Shown here: one piece after another, positions 60,946-64,000 of the stretch | Numbering within the stretch: the stretch's first letter is position 1 | Layout of the letters: each line of letters begins with the position of its first letter | Assembly (NCBI GenBank): GCA_002704915.1 | Contig: PAIP01000075.1 | Location: 39,242 to 103,241, forward strand | DNA from: Parvularcula sp. | GTDB lineage: Bacteria; Pseudomonadota; Alphaproteobacteria; Caulobacterales; Parvularculaceae | Direction: 5' to 3' | Length of the DNA: 64,000 nt | Notes under the pieces: generated by a model | What the model saw: only the letters and a program-made list of their open reading frames with translations | Told to the model about the DNA's origin: nothing | Databases searched by the model: none | Program-made: the position numbers and the translations under genes

Positions 60946-62091
60946 TTAATCCAGTCTGGTGCGCGTCGCGAGCGCGGTTAAGAGAATAAATCCGCCGGCA
61001 ATGGCGATGAGACCGGCGATGTCAGTGAGAATGACGCTCGGCACGTCGCCGGCGAGGAACAGCGTTTGCAGCGAGGAGACATAGTAGCGAGCCGGTACGG
61101 CGTAGCTGACGAGCTGCAAAGCGAAGGGCATGCTGTCGATTTCAAAAACGAAATTTGAAAAGTAAAAAGCCGGCAGGAACGCCGACATGATCGAGACCTG
61201 CGCCGCGACGAGCTGGTTTCGCGCCAATGTCGAGATGAAAAGGCCTTGCCCTAGCGCCGCGAGCATAAAAAGCGCCGAGACGAGGCCGAGCAGGATGACA
61301 GAGCCGCGAAACGGCACGCCGAACAGAAAGACGGCGGTCGCCACCGAAATCAGCATCGAGATCATGCCAAGCGCGAAATAGGGCGCGAGCTTGCCGATCA
61401 ATAATTCAACGATGCCGATCGGCGTTGCAAGCAATGCTTCCATGGTGCCGCGCTCCCATTCGCGGGCGACGACAAGCGCCGTTAGAAGCGCGCCGATCAG
61501 CATCAGGATGATCGCGACGGATCCGGGCACCAGATAATTGCGGCTTGAGACTTCTGGATTGAACCAAATCCGCGGTTCGACATTCACGAGCGCGGGAAGA
61601 AGCGGCAGGCTGCGGCTGATCGATTCCTGCTGCAGCCAGTTCGCCCAGAGCAGCTGGACGTAAGTGCGAATGAGTTCCGCCGTGTTCGGATCGCCGCCGT
61701 CGACGATCACCTGGATCGGCGCCGTGTTGCCGCGATAGGCGCGGTCTGCAAAATCCGCCGGCAGGACGACGATACCCTTGATATCGCCGGCGATGAGGTC
61801 GGCTTCGAAGGCGCGCCGGTCGCGCGCGGTCTCGATGCCGAAGAAGGGCGAGTTGGCGAGGGCTGCGGAGAAGCTTCCCGATTCCGGCGTTGGCTGTTCG
61901 ACGACGAGGCCGATGTCGAAGCGGCGGGGGTCGAAGGTGACGCCGTAGCCGAACAGGAACAGAAGAATCAGTGGCAGCACGACAGCGACGACGAGATTGC
62001 TCGGGTCGCGCAGAACCTGCAGTGTTTCTTTCCGCGTCAAGCCGCGAATGCGCCGCCAGCCGTCGCGAGGGATATTTTTTCTTTCGTTCAC
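60946..62091 (-). CDS. ABC-2 type transporter permease (first)
   Basis: 381 residues, related to the preceding entry and sharing REWERGTMEALLATPIGIVELLIGKLAPY and the external-domain blocks FDIGLVVEQPTPESGSFSAALA and FNPEVSSRNYLVPGSVAI. The paralogous pair probably forms a heterodimeric membrane channel. The start overlaps the ATPase stop by 4 bp. Substrate unknown. Confidence 0.9.
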   Translation of the reverse strand: MNERKNIPRDGWRRIRGLTRKETLQVLRDPSNLVVAVVLPLILLFLFGYGVTFDPRRFDIGLVVEQPTPESGSFSAALANSPFFGIETARDRRAFEADLIAGDIKGIVVLPADFADRAYRGNTAPIQVIVDGGDPNTAELIRTYVQLLWANWLQQESISRSLPLLPALVNVEPRIWFNPEVSSRNYLVPGSVAIILMLIGALLTALVVAREWERGTMEALLATPIGIVELLIGKLAPYFALGMISMLISVATAVFLFGVPFRGSVILLGLVSALFMLAALGQGLFISTLARNQLVAAQVSIMSAFLPAFYFSNFVFEIDSMPFALQLVSYAVPARYYVSSLQTLFLAGDVPSVILTDIAGLIAIAGGFILLTALATRTRLD

Positions 62092-63818
62092 GCCGCCTCT
62101 TTCCTGTCGAAGTCTTCAACGAGGGCGATGAACGCGTCCTCAAGGGTCGGGTTCTGGTTTTTGGAGCTTGCCGCGCGTCGTTTGAGGGCGTCCGGCGCGC
62201 CGGACGTAATGGCCCGGCCGCGATAGATCAACGCCATGCGGTCGCAATATTCGGCCTCGTCGAGAAAATGCGTCGTCACCATGATGGTGACGCCGCGCGA
62301 CACCATGGCGTTGATATGTCCCCAGAACTCACGGCGGGTGCGCGGATCGACGCCGGATGTGGGCTCATCGAGAAACAAGACATCCGGGTCGTGCATGACG
62401 GCGCAGGCGAGCGCGAGACGCTGCTTGTAACCGAGGGGCAAGCTGCCGGCGTTTGTGTTGAGATAGCTTTCGAGATCGAAGGTCTCGATCATGCGGGCGA
62501 TGGCGCCTTTGCGCGCCGCATTCGAAAGCCCATAGACGCCGGCGAAGAAGTTGAGGTTTTGCCGGACGCTAAGGTCGCCATAGAGCGAAAATTTTTGCGC
62601 CATATAGCCGAGCCGCGCGCGCGCCTTGCCGGGCGCCTTGGCAAGGTCGAGCCCGGCGACTCGCGCGGCGCCGGCGGAAGGCTTCAAGAGCCCGCAAAGC
62701 ATCTTGAATGTCGTTGACTTGCCAGCGCCGTTGGGACCGATAAGGCCGAAGATCTCGCCGCGCCGAACGGCGAAGCTGATCCGATCCGCCGCGGTGAAGT
62801 CGCCAAAGCGTTTCGTCAGGGCGTCGGCTTCAACGACGATCTCGTCATTATCCGCACCGTGCTTTGGCGCGCCGGCGAATGGGGAGGCGCCTTTGGCCCC
62901 GCCGCCGACCCGCGCCATGAACGCATCTTCAAATCTCGGCGGCGTCGAGATAACGTTAGCGGCTGGCCCCGCTTGCAGGACGTCTGCATTCGGCGCTTTT
63001 TCGCCTTCCTTGAGGACAAGACGCACGGCGTCGCCCTGAATAACGCCGTCGAGCACTTGCGGCGCGTCGAGGGCGCGCGTCAGAACCGCGCGTTTGTCGC
63101 CCGTAATGTCTGCGACCAGAAAGGTGCGTTCGGCGACGCTTTGCGTAAGGGTTTCGGGCGCGCCTTGATAGATGAGCTTGCCTTCACTCAAAAGCAAAAC
63201 TGTTTTACAGCGTTCCGCCTCGTCGAGATAGGCGGTGCTCCAGATAACGCCGATCCCCTGATCGACGAGTTCGTAAACCATGCGCCAGAGTTCACGGCGC
63301 GAAATCGGATCGACGCCGACGCTTGGCTCGTCGAGCAGCAAAAGGCGCGGCTTTTTGATGAGCGCGCAGGCCAGCCCGAGTTTTTGTTTCATGCCGCCCG
63401 AAAGCGCGCCCGCAAGACGCGCCGTGAAGGGTTCAAGCGCAGTGAATCGAAGCAGGCGCTCGATCGTGTCGGTTCGCGCGCCGCCGGTCACAGACCTTAA
63501 ATCTGCATAAAGATGAAGATTTTCGATGACGGTGAGGTCTTCATAAAGACCGAAGCGCTGCGGCATATAGGCGACGTCGCGCTTGATGTCGCCCTGTGCG
63601 CGCAGCGTATCATGACCGCAGACGTCAAGCGCGCCTTCATCGGCTTTGAGGAGTCCGGCGATGAGCCGCAACAGCGTTGTTTTGCCGGCGCCGTCGGGCC
63701 CCGCGAGACCGGTGACATGACCGCCAAAAAAGCTTGCCGACAGTCGTGTAAGCGCAATCGGCCCGTTCTTTCCGAAGCGTTTCGAAACGGCGTCGATGCG
63801 GACAAGCTCTTCGCTCAT
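62088..63818 (-). CDS. ABC transporter ATP-binding protein with two ABC domains
   Basis: 576 residues containing two nucleotide-binding domains in one chain. Domain 1 has [29 protein letters not shown] and [12 protein letters not shown]. Domain 2 has [14 protein letters not shown], a signature altered to [15 protein letters not shown] and [12 protein letters not shown]. The layout follows the ATPase half of RbbA/YhiH-type exporters but lacks the fused membrane part, which is encoded separately here. The second signature (LSGGQ changed to LPLGY) suggests one degenerate catalytic site, as in other heteromeric ABC ATPases. Confidence 0.92.
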   Translation of the reverse strand: MSEELVRIDAVSKRFGKNGPIALTRLSASFFGGHVTGLAGPDGAGKTTLLRLIAGLLKADEGALDVCGHDTLRAQGDIKRDVAYMPQRFGLYEDLTVIENLHLYADLRSVTGGARTDTIERLLRFTALEPFTARLAGALSGGMKQKLGLACALIKKPRLLLLDEPSVGVDPISRRELWRMVYELVDQGIGVIWSTAYLDEAERCKTVLLLSEGKLIYQGAPETLTQSVAERTFLVADITGDKRAVLTRALDAPQVLDGVIQGDAVRLVLKEGEKAPNADVLQAGPAANVISTPPRFEDAFMARVGGGAKGASPFAGAPKHGADNDEIVVEADALTKRFGDFTAADRISFAVRRGEIFGLIGPNGAGKSTTFKMLCGLLKPSAGAARVAGLDLAKAPGKARARLGYMAQKFSLYGDLSVRQNLNFFAGVYGLSNAARKGAIARMIETFDLESYLNTNAGSLPLGYKQRLALACAVMHDPDVLFLDEPTSGVDPRTRREFWGHINAMVSRGVTIMVTTHFLDEAEYCDRMALIYRGRAITSGAPDALKRRAASSKNQNPTLEDAFIALVEDFDRKEAA

Positions 63819-64000
63819 GAGGAATGCGCCGCTTCGAGCGTCACCGTGACGGGCATCCCTTGTCGCAGCCCGCCATCGGGATTGTCGACAATAATCCGAA
63901 GGCGGTAGACGAGCGCCGTGCGCAATTCGCGGGTTTCGACGGTTTTCGGCGTGAATTCGGCGACGGGAGAAATAAACCCGACCTGTCCTTTATAGACGCC
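63815..64000 (-). CDS. HlyD-family periplasmic adaptor, C-terminal end; start outside window
   Basis: The last 61 codons of a gene entering from the right edge. [47 protein letters not shown] is the C-terminal beta-domain of a HlyD/AcrA-type membrane-fusion protein. Its stop overlaps the ATPase start by 4 bp. It would link the ABC exporter to an outer-membrane channel. The haul of partner genes is typical of YhiI-YhiH-YhhJ systems. Confidence 0.88.
   Translation of the reverse strand, partial: GVYKGQVGFISPVAEFTPKTVETRELRTALVYRLRIIVDNPDGGLRQGMPVTVTLEAAHSS

Noticed and set aside
1..64000. CRISPR array or prophage structural genes
   Set aside because: No regularly spaced repeats and no capsid, tail or portal motifs were seen.

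Overview
The window looks like a piece of an alphaproteobacterial chromosome. It is moderately GC-rich and densely packed, with many ATGA-type stop/start overlaps. The order narR, narK1-narK2 fusion, narGHJI resembles Paracoccus. The exact family cannot be fixed from the sequence alone. Only the left 6.4 kb and a few short patches look foreign or decayed.

Layout. (1) 1-6422 is the right end of an integrated element. It holds a sulfatase cut by the window edge, an intact IS1182-type insertion sequence with visible terminal repeats and a 4-bp target duplication, a small XRE regulator divergent from two unknown genes, another unknown gene, and a tyrosine integrase. It ends in a 45-nt 3' fragment of a tRNA-Asp gene that serves as the attachment site. 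(2) 6878-24810 is an anaerobic and nitrogen-oxide respiration block. It contains a Crp/Fnr regulator (NarR-like) with a downstream CMD-family gene, then narK-narG-narH-narJ-narI, a porin, a hemerythrin protein and two small membrane proteins. An NsrR-type repressor follows, divergent from the oxygen-independent ribonucleotide reductase genes nrdD and nrdG and from nnrS, with a clean NsrR-like operator between them. (3) 24906-37622 is a central-carbon module: PEP synthase, D-2-hydroxyacid dehydrogenase, archaeal-type (type II) GAPDH, a beta-CASP metallo-hydrolase, an AMP-phosphorylase-like enzyme, PRPP synthetase, an alpha/beta hydrolase and a divergent phosphoketolase. (4) 37838-42800 is a copper block: an atypical CsoR-family repressor with its probable operator, a His-rich exported protein, CopA multicopper oxidase, CopB and a CusF-like protein whose paralogue sits at 29515. 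A DUF302 gene with an FNR-like box follows. (5) 42870-51799 is transport and housekeeping: a broken TMEM165/GDT1 gene, an orphan RND outer-membrane factor, a K+ channel, an APC permease, a methyltransferase, a DMT exporter, a CDF transporter with an altered metal site, a sterol-desaturase-family protein and an AraC regulator. (6) 51815-58240 holds two c-type cytochromes, a porin, cytochrome-type fatty acid cis/trans isomerase and a formyltransferase-like protein. (7) 58616-64000 holds acetyl-CoA acetyltransferase and an ABC-2 exporter operon (adaptor, double ATPase, two permeases) that runs off the right edge.

How it fits together. Nitrate is imported by NarK and reduced at the membrane by NarGHI. 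The nitrite and NO made by this and related pathways are sensed by the Rrf2/NsrR protein, which probably controls oxygen-independent dNTP synthesis and NnrS. The neighbouring carbon module would suit low-oxygen energy and carbon conservation: phosphoketolase gives acetyl-phosphate plus GAP, GAPDH and PEP synthase handle the triose end, and AMP phosphorylase and PRPP synthetase handle nucleotide ribose. This metabolic link is an inference from gene content and order.
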